In this document: piece by piece, positions 25,869-34,905 of the stretch
Layout of the letters: every line of letters starts with the position of its first letter
Position numbering within the stretch: the stretch's first letter is position 1
From: JADJYF01 sp965278995
Lineage (GTDB): Bacteria; Pseudomonadota; Gammaproteobacteria; Ga0077536
Length of the DNA: 64,000 nucleotides
Reading direction: 5' to 3'
Assembly: GCA_965278995.1 (NCBI GenBank)
Contig: OZ257136.1
Coordinates: 5,580,001 to 5,644,000 of the forward strand
Notes under the pieces: generated by a model
What the model was told of the DNA's origin: nothing
Seen by the model: the letters and a program-made list of their open reading frames with translations, nothing else
The model's database searches: none
Translations under genes and position numbers: made by a program

Positions 25869-27836
25869 ATGCATTCGCCCTCCGAAACCGAACGAAATAC
25901 CGCGGATTTTCGGCACACGCCTCCGCTGGCCACCGACCTCGCCGCCAACCTGGCTGAGGCAGTTGCCATCGCCAACGTGCCGACGCTGCTGATGGTTCTG
26001 GTGCAACTGACCGGTGAGTTGCACTGGCTCGAAGCGCCCTTCCTGCCCACGCGTGCGCGCGGCATGAACGACAACGACAGCGGCGGGTTCTCCGATGCGC
26101 TGCAGGAGACCGTACGCTCAGCCGCCCTGGCCGCCATCCTCGACTGGCGCGGCGGTCGTCCGCCCGCGATCGCCGAACCAGGTCCTGAACTGCGACAGCG
26201 GATGTTGAGTGTGGCGGTAGGCGAGAAGATTCCGGCCGATTACGACGGCATCATCGCCGCCGAACTGCCGCTGGCCAGCAACGAGCAGTTCGAACGTCTG
26301 CCGGTGCCGGATGGCTTCGAGGTGCTCATCATCGGTGCCGGCGTCTCCGGGCTGTGCGCCGCCATTCACTGTCAGCGTGCCGGCATCCCTTACACCATCC
26401 TGGAAAAGAGCAGCGAACTCGGTGGCATATGGCGCGACAACCGCTATCCCGGTGCCGGCGTCGATACACCCAATCATCTGTACTCCTATTCATTCGCGCC
26501 TTACGACTGGTCGATGTTTTTCGCATTGCGCGACGAATTGAAGACGTATCTCGAGCATGTCGCGACGCATTACGATCTGCACCAGCAGATATCCTTCGGC
26601 ACGACCGTGGAAACGGCGGATTACGATAACCAGGCGCAATGCTGGGTAGTCACGATGACAAATCCGGACGGCACCAGGACAACCAAGCGCGCAAACGTGC
26701 TGATCAGCGCCGTCGGTATCTTCAACCCGATCAAGTTTCCGACGATCGAAGGCCTGGAGACGTTCGCCGGCCCGTGTTTTCATACTGCCGAGTGGCCGCA
26801 GGATATCGACCTCACTGGCAAGCGTGTCGCCATCATCGGCAATGGCGCGAGCGCAATGCAGATCGGCCCCGAGATCCAGCACCAGGTTGCCTCGCTGACC
26901 ATCTTCCAGCGTTCACCGCACTGGGTCGCACCGAACCCCCAGTTCCGCAAAGCGATACCAGCTGCGCTGCGCGTGCTGCTGACCGAAGTGCCGCTCTATC
27001 GTGCCTGGTACCGGCTGCGCCTCGGCTGGACCTATGGCGATCAGGTCTTCGATGCGCTGCATAAAGATCCCAACTGGGCCCATCCGGAGCGTTCGCTGAA
27101 CAAAGCCAACGACTCCCACCGCGGTTACTTTACTCACTACATCACCACTGAGCTCGGCGACCGTAGTGACCTGCTCGACAAAGTCGTGCCGACCTATCCG
27201 CCTTTCGGCAAGCGCATGTTGATGGATAATGGCTGGTATCGCATGCTGCGCAATCCGCGCGTGGAACTCGTCAGCGAAACCATCACAAGCATCCAGCCGG
27301 GTAGCATTACGACACAGGATGGCCACGACCACCCGGCCGACGTTCTGGTGATAGCGACCGGTTTCGACGTTCTGCGGTTTCTTACGGCTTTCGAGGCCCG
27401 TGGTCGCGACGGCCGCAGCCTGCGCGAAATCTGGCGCGACGACGACGCGCGTGCTTATCTCGGACTCGCCATCCCGGGATTCCCGAATTTCTTCTGCCTG
27501 TATGGTCCTAATCTGCAAGCCGGCCACGGTGGCAGCCTCATGTTCATGATCGAAATGCAGATGCGCTACATCATGGATGTCATGAAACAGATGCTGACCA
27601 CCGACCTCGGCGCCGTTGCCATCCGCGAGGATGTTCACGACGCCTACAACGAGGCCGTTGATCGCGCCCACGCTGACATGGTCTGGACCCACCCCGGCAT
27701 GGAGACCTATTACCGAAATTCGCGCGGACGCATCGTGGTCAATTCCCCCTATCGCAATGCGACGTTCTTCGAGATGTCCCGAGCGGCCGATCTGGCGGAA
27801 TTCGAGGTCGAAGCACGGCGAACGGAGCGCAGGTAA
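25869..27836 (+). CDS. Baeyer-Villiger monooxygenase, HAPMO-type
   Basis: A 655-residue type I BVMO that inserts one oxygen into ketones to give esters, using FAD and NADPH. Residues 1-145 are the extra N-terminal domain seen in 4-hydroxyacetophenone monooxygenase. FAD binding is at GAGVSG (156-161) and ELGGIWRDNRYPGAGVD. The family fingerprint FAGPCFHTAEWP lies at 299-310, and the NADPH motif GNGASA at 324-329. ATG 25869 is selected because the protein then aligns with the family N-terminus; the longer frame would run through the riboswitch region. Its stop codon lies within the left arm of a large palindrome. Substrate unknown. Confidence 0.9.
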   Translation: MHSPSETERNTADFRHTPPLATDLAANLAEAVAIANVPTLLMVLVQLTGELHWLEAPFLPTRARGMNDNDSGGFSDALQETVRSAALAAILDWRGGRPPAIAEPGPELRQRMLSVAVGEKIPADYDGIIAAELPLASNEQFERLPVPDGFEVLIIGAGVSGLCAAIHCQRAGIPYTILEKSSELGGIWRDNRYPGAGVDTPNHLYSYSFAPYDWSMFFALRDELKTYLEHVATHYDLHQQISFGTTVETADYDNQAQCWVVTMTNPDGTRTTKRANVLISAVGIFNPIKFPTIEGLETFAGPCFHTAEWPQDIDLTGKRVAIIGNGASAMQIGPEIQHQVASLTIFQRSPHWVAPNPQFRKAIPAALRVLLTEVPLYRAWYRLRLGWTYGDQVFDALHKDPNWAHPERSLNKANDSHRGYFTHYITTELGDRSDLLDKVVPTYPPFGKRMLMDNGWYRMLRNPRVELVSETITSIQPGSITTQDGHDHPADVLVIATGFDVLRFLTAFEARGRDGRSLREIWRDDDARAYLGLAIPGFPNFFCLYGPNLQAGHGGSLMFMIEMQMRYIMDVMKQMLTTDLGAVAIREDVHDAYNEAVDRAHADMVWTHPGMETYYRNSRGRIVVNSPYRNATFFEMSRAADLAEFEVEARRTERR

Positions 27837-28025
27837 CCATTCCTGATTCCAGTTGTTCGGTGGCAATTGTCGGCCGCGGTGCGGAAGGTGCGCTTCGGGA
27901 CACGCCACAAGTACGTCCATGTAGGCTCGGAAAATTCATCCCTGAATTTTCACGGTCCCGAAGCGCACCTTCCGCACCCCGACCTGGGCACTGCAATGGA
28001 ATCAGGAATGGTTACCTGCGCTCCG
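27823..28025. repeat. 203-bp nested palindromic element
   Basis: Three nested inverted repeats share one centre. The outer arms are 29 bp, perfect, at 27823-27851 and 27997-28025. The middle arms are 24 bp, perfect, at 27878-27901 and 27955-27978. The inner arms, GAAAATTCA and TGAATTTTC, are at 27930-27938 and 27943-27951 around TCCC. The left outer arm includes the last codons and stop of the monooxygenase gene, so the right arm is an inverted copy of that gene's tail. No ORF inside. It looks like a non-coding mobile or dispersed repeat (MITE-like); no target-site duplication is evident. Confidence 0.9.
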
Positions 28026-28102
28026 CACGCCGCGGAGACCCCGTTTGCCGCGTGTTCGACGACCCTATATGCTGCCGCGTTCCACTACCCAGGGGAGCAA
28101 TC

Positions 28103-28681
28103 ATGGCCACTCAGCCCAAGTTCGCCCATGCCGTCCTGATGACCAATCGGCTGCCCGCGATGCGCGACTGGTATTGCACGGTCCTTGGTGCTCATGTCGT
28201 TTATGAGAATGCCATGTTGTGCTTCATCACGTTTGACGATGAGCACCATCGACTCGCTTTTGTCACGGTGCCTGACGGCACACTGGTCGAGCGCGCGCCG
28301 AACAGCGTCGGTTTGGCCCATACCGCCTACACGTTTGCGAATCTGGATGCGCTGCTCGAACGATACGTGGCATTGAAAGCACAGGGCATCGAGCCGCGTG
28401 TGCCGATACAGCACGGCGTGACAACGTCGATGTATTACCGCGATCCGGATGGTCAGTTCGTCGAACTGCAGATCGACAACTTTGCCAGCGCGGAAGCCGC
28501 GACGAAATATATGCATGGACAGGAGTTCGCGCAGGATCCCGTCGGCCCGGTCTACGAGCCGCAGCGCATGGTCGACGATTACCGTGCGGGCGTCGCGCCT
28601 GCGGTTCTCACCAGTCGCGCCTGGGCACTGGCTGGTCCGCCGATGCCGCATGCGATGAGCCTGTTCATGAGCGCTGATTGA
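28103..28681 (+). CDS. VOC family protein, extradiol-dioxygenase-like
   Basis: A 192-residue single-module VOC protein. It opens with KFAHAVLMTNRLPAMRDWYC, has HTAYTFANLDALLERY in the middle and TTSMYYRDPDGQFVELQID as the metal-ligand strand. This layout resembles the small BphC-like ring-cleavage proteins. ATG 28103 is chosen for GGGGAGC seven bases upstream; the longer reading frame would run through the palindrome. It lies 36 bp before a phenol-hydroxylase-type flavoprotein, consistent with hydroxylation followed by ring cleavage, but the substrate is not known. Confidence 0.88.
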   Translation: MATQPKFAHAVLMTNRLPAMRDWYCTVLGAHVVYENAMLCFITFDDEHHRLAFVTVPDGTLVERAPNSVGLAHTAYTFANLDALLERYVALKAQGIEPRVPIQHGVTTSMYYRDPDGQFVELQIDNFASAEAATKYMHGQEFAQDPVGPVYEPQRMVDDYRAGVAPAVLTSRAWALAGPPMPHAMSLFMSAD

Positions 28682-28717
28682 GCCGGCTGCACTGCAAGTT
28701 CCACTTGGTCGGGGGAA

Positions 28718-30508
28718 ATGCCATTGACGACGTCCACATCGCGTATTGATATCGAAGTGCCGGTGTTGATCGTCGGTGGCGGTGGTTGCGGACTGACGAC
28801 ATCCATCGTGTTGTCCGATCTCGGGTGTGAACATCTGCTGGTCGAGCGGCATCAGGGCACCTCGATACTGCCGAAAGCGCATTATCTCAATCAGCGGACG
28901 ATGGAAGTCTTTCGCCAACATGGCGTCGCCGACGACGTCTACGCTGTCGGCACGCCGCCGCGGTATATGAGCAAGGTCCGCTGGCGGACGACACTTGGCG
29001 GCGATGGGCCGCTCGATGCCAGGACGTTCTACGAAATTGACGCTTTCGGCGGCGGCAAGGTCGCTGCGACCTATGCCAAGGACAGCCCGTGTCCGTCGTG
29101 CAATTACCCGCAGCTCCGACTCGAACCGCTGCTCCGTCGGCACGCCGAGCAGCGTGCGTCGGGGCAGGTTCGCTTTAACCATGAATTGACGGCACTGAGT
29201 CAGGATGACAGCGGCGTCACTGCGACGATTGTCGATCTCGACCAGGGCAGGGAACTCAGGGTGCGCTCGCGCTACCTGGTTGCTGCGGATGGCGGCAAGA
29301 CGATCGGGCCGTTGCTCGGTGTCGAGATGCGCGGCCCAGGCGGCTTTGCGCGGCAGGTCAGTTCGCATGTCACCGCGGATCTCTCCGCCTGGTGGGACGA
29401 CGCCTGCCTCATCACCTGGTTCATCAATCCCGAAAGTACCGGTGCTTTCGGCAGTGGCGCGATGGTGCCGATGGGGCCGACCTGGGGCAGACATTCCGAG
29501 GAATGGGTCATTCATTTCGGTTTCGCGCCGGACGATCCGGAAGTCTTCGACGAGGAAGCCGTCGTGCCGCGACTGCGCGCGCTGCTCAAACTTCCCGACC
29601 TGCAGATGAAAGTGCACAAAGTCAGTCAATGGATGCTGGAAGGCGTGCTAGCTGAGCGCTACCAGGTCGGTCGGGTGTTTCTGGCCGGCGACGCTGCGCA
29701 CCGACATCCGCCGACGACCGGACTCGGACTGAATACCGCGATTCAGGATGCGCACAATATCGCCTGGAAGCTCGCTGCCGTGGTCGGCGGGCGTGCTGAA
29801 ACGCAGCTGCTCGACAGCTATCAGAGCGAGCGCCAGCCGATAGGTCTGCGGAATGTCGATTGGGCCATGTTCACTGCCATGAACCACGGCGTTGTCGATG
29901 CCGGCATGGGATTTACACCAACGCAGCCGGTGGAAATGAAACGCGCCGTGTTCGAAGCGTTTTTCGCCGACACCCCGATGGGCGCGACGCGGCGCGCCCG
30001 TGCGGCTGAAGTGACCGAAACCCAGCGTGCGGAATTTCAGGCGCACGACCTCGAAATCGGCTTCTCTTACAGTGAAGGCGCGCTGGTCAGCGACGGTACG
30101 CCGGCGCCATTGCGCGATCCCATGGGTGGCAACTATCAGCCGACGACGCGCCCCGGTCATCGCCTCCCGCATGCCTGGTTGACGCACGACGGCAGACGAT
30201 TATCGACGCTCGATCTGGCCGGTCGCGACGGCGCTTTTGTACTCATCACCGGCACGCGCGGCGAGCGCTGGCAACAGGCGGCGGCCGAAGCAGCCAAGAC
30301 GTTCGGCGTGCCCGTCACGCATGTTGCCATCGGCGCTGGCCAGCCGTATATCGATGCCGACGGCAGCTGGGCAGAAGTGCGCGAGATTGCCGATAGCGGC
30401 GCAATTCTGGTCCGGCCAGACAACCACGTGGCCTGGCGCAGTCTGGACGACACTCATGCGGCGCCGACGGATCTGGTGAAAAGTGTGCGTGTAGTGCTGG
30501 CGCGTTGA
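28718..30508 (+). CDS. FAD-dependent aromatic monooxygenase (PheA/TfdB-like)
   Basis: A 596-residue class A flavoprotein hydroxylase. FAD binding is at VPVLIVGGGGCGLTTSIVL near residues 10-30, the second site is VGRVFLAGDAAHRHPPTTG (GD motif) with GLNTAIQDAHNIAWKLA, and the C-terminal thioredoxin-like domain is typical of phenol and 2,4-dichlorophenol hydroxylases. It uses NAD(P)H and O2 in the cytoplasm. It follows the VOC gene by 36 bp and is probably cotranscribed with it; a DUF445 gene follows after 19 bp. Confidence 0.92.
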   Translation: MPLTTSTSRIDIEVPVLIVGGGGCGLTTSIVLSDLGCEHLLVERHQGTSILPKAHYLNQRTMEVFRQHGVADDVYAVGTPPRYMSKVRWRTTLGGDGPLDARTFYEIDAFGGGKVAATYAKDSPCPSCNYPQLRLEPLLRRHAEQRASGQVRFNHELTALSQDDSGVTATIVDLDQGRELRVRSRYLVAADGGKTIGPLLGVEMRGPGGFARQVSSHVTADLSAWWDDACLITWFINPESTGAFGSGAMVPMGPTWGRHSEEWVIHFGFAPDDPEVFDEEAVVPRLRALLKLPDLQMKVHKVSQWMLEGVLAERYQVGRVFLAGDAAHRHPPTTGLGLNTAIQDAHNIAWKLAAVVGGRAETQLLDSYQSERQPIGLRNVDWAMFTAMNHGVVDAGMGFTPTQPVEMKRAVFEAFFADTPMGATRRARAAEVTETQRAEFQAHDLEIGFSYSEGALVSDGTPAPLRDPMGGNYQPTTRPGHRLPHAWLTHDGRRLSTLDLAGRDGAFVLITGTRGERWQQAAAEAAKTFGVPVTHVAIGAGQPYIDADGSWAEVREIADSGAILVRPDNHVAWRSLDDTHAAPTDLVKSVRVVLAR

Positions 30509-30527
30509 ACACTGCATTCGGAATCGA

Positions 30528-31220
30528 ATGATGAACATGAGCACGGCAACCAATCTGATTGCGCTGGTGATCACGATTGTGGGTTATTTCGTTCCCGTCT
30601 ATGGCGACCTTCTGTTCGATACCGGGATATTCGCACTCTCCGGCGCTGTCACGAACTGGCTCGCCATCTACATGTTGTTCGAGAAAGTCCCCTACTGCTA
30701 CGGCTCAGGCGTGATCCCCAGCCGCTTTGAGGAGTTCAAGGCGGGCATCAAGCAACTCATCGTGCAGGAGTTCTTCACACGCGAACACATCGAACGATTC
30801 TTCGAGCGTAACGGCAACACGACGGCCGACAGTATCAGCGCGCGGATCGATTTCGACCGCGTGTTCGAGCACCTGACCGATGCGATTGCCGCGTCGAGTA
30901 TGGGAAACATGCTCAACATGGTCGGTGGACGCAGCGCGCTCGAGCCGTTGAAAGCACCGATTACCGAGAAGCTGAAAGGCGTAATTGCCGAACTTGCCAG
31001 CAACCCGGGTGGCGCCGATGACGGGAGCAGCAGCTTCACTGACGGCTTGATTACACAAGTCGAACAGATCATCGACAACCGGCTGGCGGAACTCACGCCC
31101 GACAAGGTCAAGACGATTATCGAAGATATGATCCGCAAGCATCTCGGCTGGCTGGTCGTGTGGGGCGGTGTATTCGGCGGTGCTATCGGCGTCGTTGCCA
31201 ATCTGCTCGAGCGTCTCTGA
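30528..31220 (+). CDS. DUF445 family membrane protein
   Basis: A 230-residue protein of the DUF445 type. Residues about 8-50 are two membrane segments (NLIALVITIVGYFVPVYGD and FALSGAVTNWLAIYMLFEK with the conserved GAVTNWLAI motif), followed by the family block VIPSRFEEFKAGIKQLIV and a helical cytoplasmic or periplasmic part. A final hydrophobic segment closes the protein. ATG 30528 and ATG 30531 are adjacent. No biochemical function is known. It follows the aromatic monooxygenase by 19 bp but need not be related to it. Confidence 0.88.
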   Translation: MMNMSTATNLIALVITIVGYFVPVYGDLLFDTGIFALSGAVTNWLAIYMLFEKVPYCYGSGVIPSRFEEFKAGIKQLIVQEFFTREHIERFFERNGNTTADSISARIDFDRVFEHLTDAIAASSMGNMLNMVGGRSALEPLKAPITEKLKGVIAELASNPGGADDGSSSFTDGLITQVEQIIDNRLAELTPDKVKTIIEDMIRKHLGWLVVWGGVFGGAIGVVANLLERL

Positions 31221-31238
31221 ACCGCGTTTTCTTGGCCG

Positions 31239-32156
31239 TCACTCACCACGCCGGGCATGTATCGACATCGCGTCGAGCACGCGCCGACGGTTCCTGCCGG
31301 TGATGACGGTGCGTACCAGGGCCGTTCGCCCACCGCGATGAACGACCTGTGAACGGGCGTGCAGCTTACGGCCGATGCCGGGACTGACGAACGACGCCGA
31401 CAGACTCGACAGCATCCAGTCTTCCGCCAGCGCGGCATTCGCTGTACTGGCGGCCAGGCCGAGCTGCAGCCCGCCTTGCATATGCCCGACGCGGTTGCCG
31501 ATGTGCGGTCCGTTGCTGATGTCACAGGTTGCGCCGTCGCGGGTCGCCTGCGGCTCGAGTTCCCAGAAGCGCTGAATAAAACTTCGTCGCCCGGATGTCG
31601 CTGCCAGCGCGGCATCGGCCCGCGCCAGAATGGCGCGTTCGCTGTCGTCCAGAGCAGTTACTGCCAATGGTCCTGCCCGTTCGTGATCGGGGCTGACTAT
31701 CGGATGCATGGTCACGCCCGGCGGTGGATCCAGCACCATGAATGCGCCATGGCCAGACAGCAGCTGTTGTCTGCCGGCCATCAGACTGAGCCGGCTCAAG
31801 CCCTGGCGGGCGACGGCTCCTTCGAGAAAACCCGCGAACGTACCGGTGGCAGACAACGGGCCAGCATAGCTGCCGCCGTTAAGCTGCAGATGCAGGCTGA
31901 CCGTGCCGAGCCGCTGTTCAGGGGTGAGATTCGCGCGCACGACACTCGCCAGCGCGATATCGGCCAGTACTGCCAGTACGCCTGGCGGCAGCTGACCATC
32001 GCAATCTTCGCAGAACGGGCCCGGTGTCAGACTGACCCGGGTCTGCTTCGGATCGACATGGTCGAAGCGGACGCCGAGAAAATTGCCGGTGAAGTTGAAG
32101 CCTGGCGTGCGATTGAGCGCGAGTGCGGTCAGTACGCGATGGCGAATATCGAACAT
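31239..32156 (-). CDS. Double-hotdog thioesterase family protein
   Basis: A 305-residue protein with two PaaI-like hotdog modules, about 1-125 and 205-300. The first has QLPPGVLAVLADIALASVV and GTVSLHLQLNGG; the second has NRVGHMQGGLQLGLAAS. The start ATG 32156 follows the FHA gene stop by ten bases; the frame runs further left but only inside that gene. Double-hotdog proteins act as pseudo-dimers on acyl-CoA esters. The first module has Pro-Gly where HGG is usual, so only the second may be catalytic. Cotranscription with the FHA gene is likely. Confidence 0.82.
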   Translation of the reverse strand: MFDIRHRVLTALALNRTPGFNFTGNFLGVRFDHVDPKQTRVSLTPGPFCEDCDGQLPPGVLAVLADIALASVVRANLTPEQRLGTVSLHLQLNGGSYAGPLSATGTFAGFLEGAVARQGLSRLSLMAGRQQLLSGHGAFMVLDPPPGVTMHPIVSPDHERAGPLAVTALDDSERAILARADAALAATSGRRSFIQRFWELEPQATRDGATCDISNGPHIGNRVGHMQGGLQLGLAASTANAALAEDWMLSSLSASFVSPGIGRKLHARSQVVHRGGRTALVRTVITGRNRRRVLDAMSIHARRGE

Positions 32157-32166
32157 AAAGCGTTCG

Positions 32167-33408
32167 TCATGTACTGAAACGAACCAGGTACTCGTTCCTT
32201 GGCGAAATCCGCGTACCCAGCGCGAAATCGCCGTCGCTGTCGAGGGTGATTGCCGAACAATGGAGGCGCTGGCCCCGACCGTCAGCAAACCGCAGCCAGG
32301 TGCCATTACGGCTTTCGTCAATCAAATGATACTGGTCGTCGCGGAGTTCTATCCGCGCGTGTATTTTCGAGACGTGCTCTTCGTTCACGCGCAAATTGCA
32401 TTCGACGGCGCGCCCGATAACGAAGGCGCCGTCGTGAACGGCGAGATCGAACGTCTTCCCGGCATAGTTCAGCTTGAGCGGCGGTTTACGTTTCAACAGA
32501 TTGCGGATAGTCGGGCTGGACGCCACCCGGTTCTCGGCCGATTCCTCCTCGACTTCGACGGTCGCGGCGGCATCGGCGTGTGCCGGTGCCGGTTGTGCCG
32601 GTGCCGGTTGTGTCGGTGCCGGTTGTGTCGGTGGCTCCGGAGATTTACGGGCGGCTATCTTCAGCATCGCGCCGAGACCGAAAGCGTTCTCGGTCGTCAG
32701 CGGAACGCCGCGCCCTTTGCGTCGTTCCCATTCGATTCGCTGGCGCAATTGTTCGCGCATGTCGGGCGGCACTTCATACCGCATGAAGCTGTTCTCGGTG
32801 CGCACGACGTATTTCAGCAGTTCGTCGCACCATTGTTCGGTGACATTCGCCGGATTGAAGATCTGCCGGCGGTCCGTCAGCTCGTCGAAGTTTCGTGACA
32901 GCAGCTGCAGCGCGGCGTTATCGACGTCGAGGGAGAACTGCAGACTGACCGGAATGCTGGCCTGGATGCCGATATAGGTCTTGCGGCTGACGCCGGCGCC
33001 GTCGCGGCTGCGCAGCACCCGCGCCTGCAAACCCTGCATGCGCAGGCGGTCCAGCCACACCACGTTGTCGTTGCCGACCGTAGTAACTTCCAAAGGCCGC
33101 TCGCGTTCCTGACGAAGTGAGCAGCGCAGCGTGACCGTCTCGGGCGGCATGCCTTCGGACGAAACCTCGTAGCGGCCCTGCAGCAGACCACCGACCTCAC
33201 CGATACCGGGGATCTTGATGGTCGCCTGCGCCTCGTCCTGCAGTACTTTGAGCTGCTGCACGAGTTCAGTCAGATTTTGATGAATACGGAACATGGCCGG
33301 CAGGGCCACGGCACGGAACTCGCTCAGGCGAGCCGACTCGGCGTCTGGCGGCGCGTCCTGCGACGCTTTATCAGCTACCTTCTTCTTGAGGTCGTCGAGC
33401 AGTCCCAT
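32167..33408 (-). CDS. FHA-domain protein
   Basis: A 413-residue protein with an N-terminal part of unknown fold (about 1-250), a Pro/Thr/Ala/Gln linker (about 262-290) made of PTQPAP repeats, and a C-terminal FHA domain (about 315-405) whose core reads VIGRAVECNLRVNEEHVSK then IHARIELRDDQYHLIDESRN. FHA domains bind phosphothreonine. There is no kinase gene beside it. The linker is encoded by a 15-bp tandem repeat that could vary in length. Signal peptide absent; function unknown. Confidence 0.85.
   Translation of the reverse strand: MGLLDDLKKKVADKASQDAPPDAESARLSEFRAVALPAMFRIHQNLTELVQQLKVLQDEAQATIKIPGIGEVGGLLQGRYEVSSEGMPPETVTLRCSLRQERERPLEVTTVGNDNVVWLDRLRMQGLQARVLRSRDGAGVSRKTYIGIQASIPVSLQFSLDVDNAALQLLSRNFDELTDRRQIFNPANVTEQWCDELLKYVVRTENSFMRYEVPPDMREQLRQRIEWERRKGRGVPLTTENAFGLGAMLKIAARKSPEPPTQPAPTQPAPAQPAPAHADAAATVEVEEESAENRVASSPTIRNLLKRKPPLKLNYAGKTFDLAVHDGAFVIGRAVECNLRVNEEHVSKIHARIELRDDQYHLIDESRNGTWLRFADGRGQRLHCSAITLDSDGDFALGTRISPRNEYLVRFST
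32579..32634. repeat. 15-bp tandem repeat coding the FHA protein linker
   Basis: Between three and four copies of a 15-bp unit (plus-strand form TGTGCCGGTGCCGGT) code for the Pro/Ala/Gln linker. Because 15 is divisible by three, copy-number changes would alter linker length without a frameshift. Confidence 0.75.
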
Positions 33409-33639
33409 GCCAGATCCCGATTGCCCCGCGGCGTATGACCCATCTTAACATCGCCTTGCGCAACAGGTCAGGTGCCCGGAATGCCGACCGGCGCATAGTT
33501 TCGAGCGCGAATGGCGCGCAATTGGGCAACAAACGGGCCGCGCATGACAACGGCCGCCGGCCGCATTGATAGCCCCGTGCACCATTTGCGCCCGACCACC
33601 CGACATGGCAGCATCGAGCCACACCTGAAGGGAGGTCTT

Positions 33640-34887
33640 ATGTCACGTACACGTTTCGGCGCTTTTCTCGCGCCACATCACCCGATTGGCGAAAATCCGA
33701 CGCTGCAGTTCAAGCGCGATCTCGAGTTGGCGCAACGCCTGGATGAACTCGGTTACGACGAGTTCTGGTGCGGGGAGCACCATTCGACCGGCTGGGAAGT
33801 CATAGCTTCGCCCGAGATCTTCCTTGCCGCCGTCGGTCAGCGTACGCATACGATCAAGCTGGGTACGGGCGTCATTTCACTGCCGTACCATCATCCTTTC
33901 AACGTCGCACAGCGCCTCGTACAGCTCGATCACATGACCAATGGACGCGTCATCTTCGGTTCCGGGCCGGGCGCCTTGCCGTCGGACGCCTACATGCTCG
34001 GCATTGATCCGCTGACGCAGCGCGATCGGCAGGACGAAGCCATCGGTGTCATTCGTCGCCTGCTCGCCGGCGACGATCGCTTTTCGCACGAGAGCGAGTG
34101 GTTCACCCTGAAGGACGCACGCCTGCAACTCCTGCCGATACAGGAAGAGATGCCGATGGCCGTTGCTTCGATGATCAGCCCATCGGGAATGACATTAGCC
34201 GGTAAGTACGGCTGCGGCGTGCTCTCGCTCGGTTCGATGTCGACCACCGGGCTCGCCGCGCTGCCGACACAATGGCGTTTCGCAGAGGAGTCTGCCGCGA
34301 GGAACGCGAGCCAGGTTTCGCGGCGCGATTGGCGCGTGGTCATGTCATGGCACATTGCCGAGACGCGCGAACAGGCGCGTGAGGAAGCCAAGCACGGTCT
34401 CATGCGCTGGCATAATGAGTACATCGTCGGTACTTTGATGCGGCCCGATGAGAAGGTTTACAGCTCGCCGGACGAAGCTGTCGACAATGTGATGTCGATG
34501 GGTATTGCGGGCGCTTCCGTGATCGGAACGCCGGACGACCTGATTGCGTCTATTCGTAATTTGCAGAAAATTACTGGCGGTTTCGGTACCGTGGTCGGCT
34601 TCATTCACGATTGGGCTAATCATTTCAACACGGCGAAGAGCTGGGACCTCGTCGCGCGCTATGTCATTCCCGAAGTGAACGGCATGCTTGACGCCTATCG
34701 CGAATCACAGCGGCATGTGATCGAAAATCGCGACGCGTTCGAGCGTGCCGGCGAAGCCGTGATGCAGAAGATCATGGCGCACGAAGGCGCTGCCGCAGCG
34801 TTGAACGAACCGCAGGGCAAAGCGGCGATGTCCTCGCCCAGCGCGCCGCGACTCAGCAAGCCCGAGCGCGAGCAGTCGGCCGGCTGA
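33640..34887 (+). CDS. LLM-class flavin-dependent oxidoreductase (limonene-monooxygenase-like)
   Basis: A 415-residue luciferase-like TIM-barrel monooxygenase using reduced flavin. It starts SRTRFGAFLAPHHPIGENPT and has FWCGEHHSTGWEV, LGTGVISLPYHHPFNVAQR and GSGPGALPSDAYMLG, all typical of the limonene 1,2-monooxygenase-type branch. ATG 33640 has GGGAGGT five bases upstream. It is paralogous to the gene at 38484. The neighbours, an amidohydrolase and a Baeyer-Villiger monooxygenase, suggest joint work on a ring or terpenoid compound. The reductase that would supply flavin is not in the window. Confidence 0.9.
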   Translation: MSRTRFGAFLAPHHPIGENPTLQFKRDLELAQRLDELGYDEFWCGEHHSTGWEVIASPEIFLAAVGQRTHTIKLGTGVISLPYHHPFNVAQRLVQLDHMTNGRVIFGSGPGALPSDAYMLGIDPLTQRDRQDEAIGVIRRLLAGDDRFSHESEWFTLKDARLQLLPIQEEMPMAVASMISPSGMTLAGKYGCGVLSLGSMSTTGLAALPTQWRFAEESAARNASQVSRRDWRVVMSWHIAETREQAREEAKHGLMRWHNEYIVGTLMRPDEKVYSSPDEAVDNVMSMGIAGASVIGTPDDLIASIRNLQKITGGFGTVVGFIHDWANHFNTAKSWDLVARYVIPEVNGMLDAYRESQRHVIENRDAFERAGEAVMQKIMAHEGAAAALNEPQGKAAMSSPSAPRLSKPEREQSAG

Positions 34888-34905
34888 CGCGTTTTCAACA
34901 GGCTG

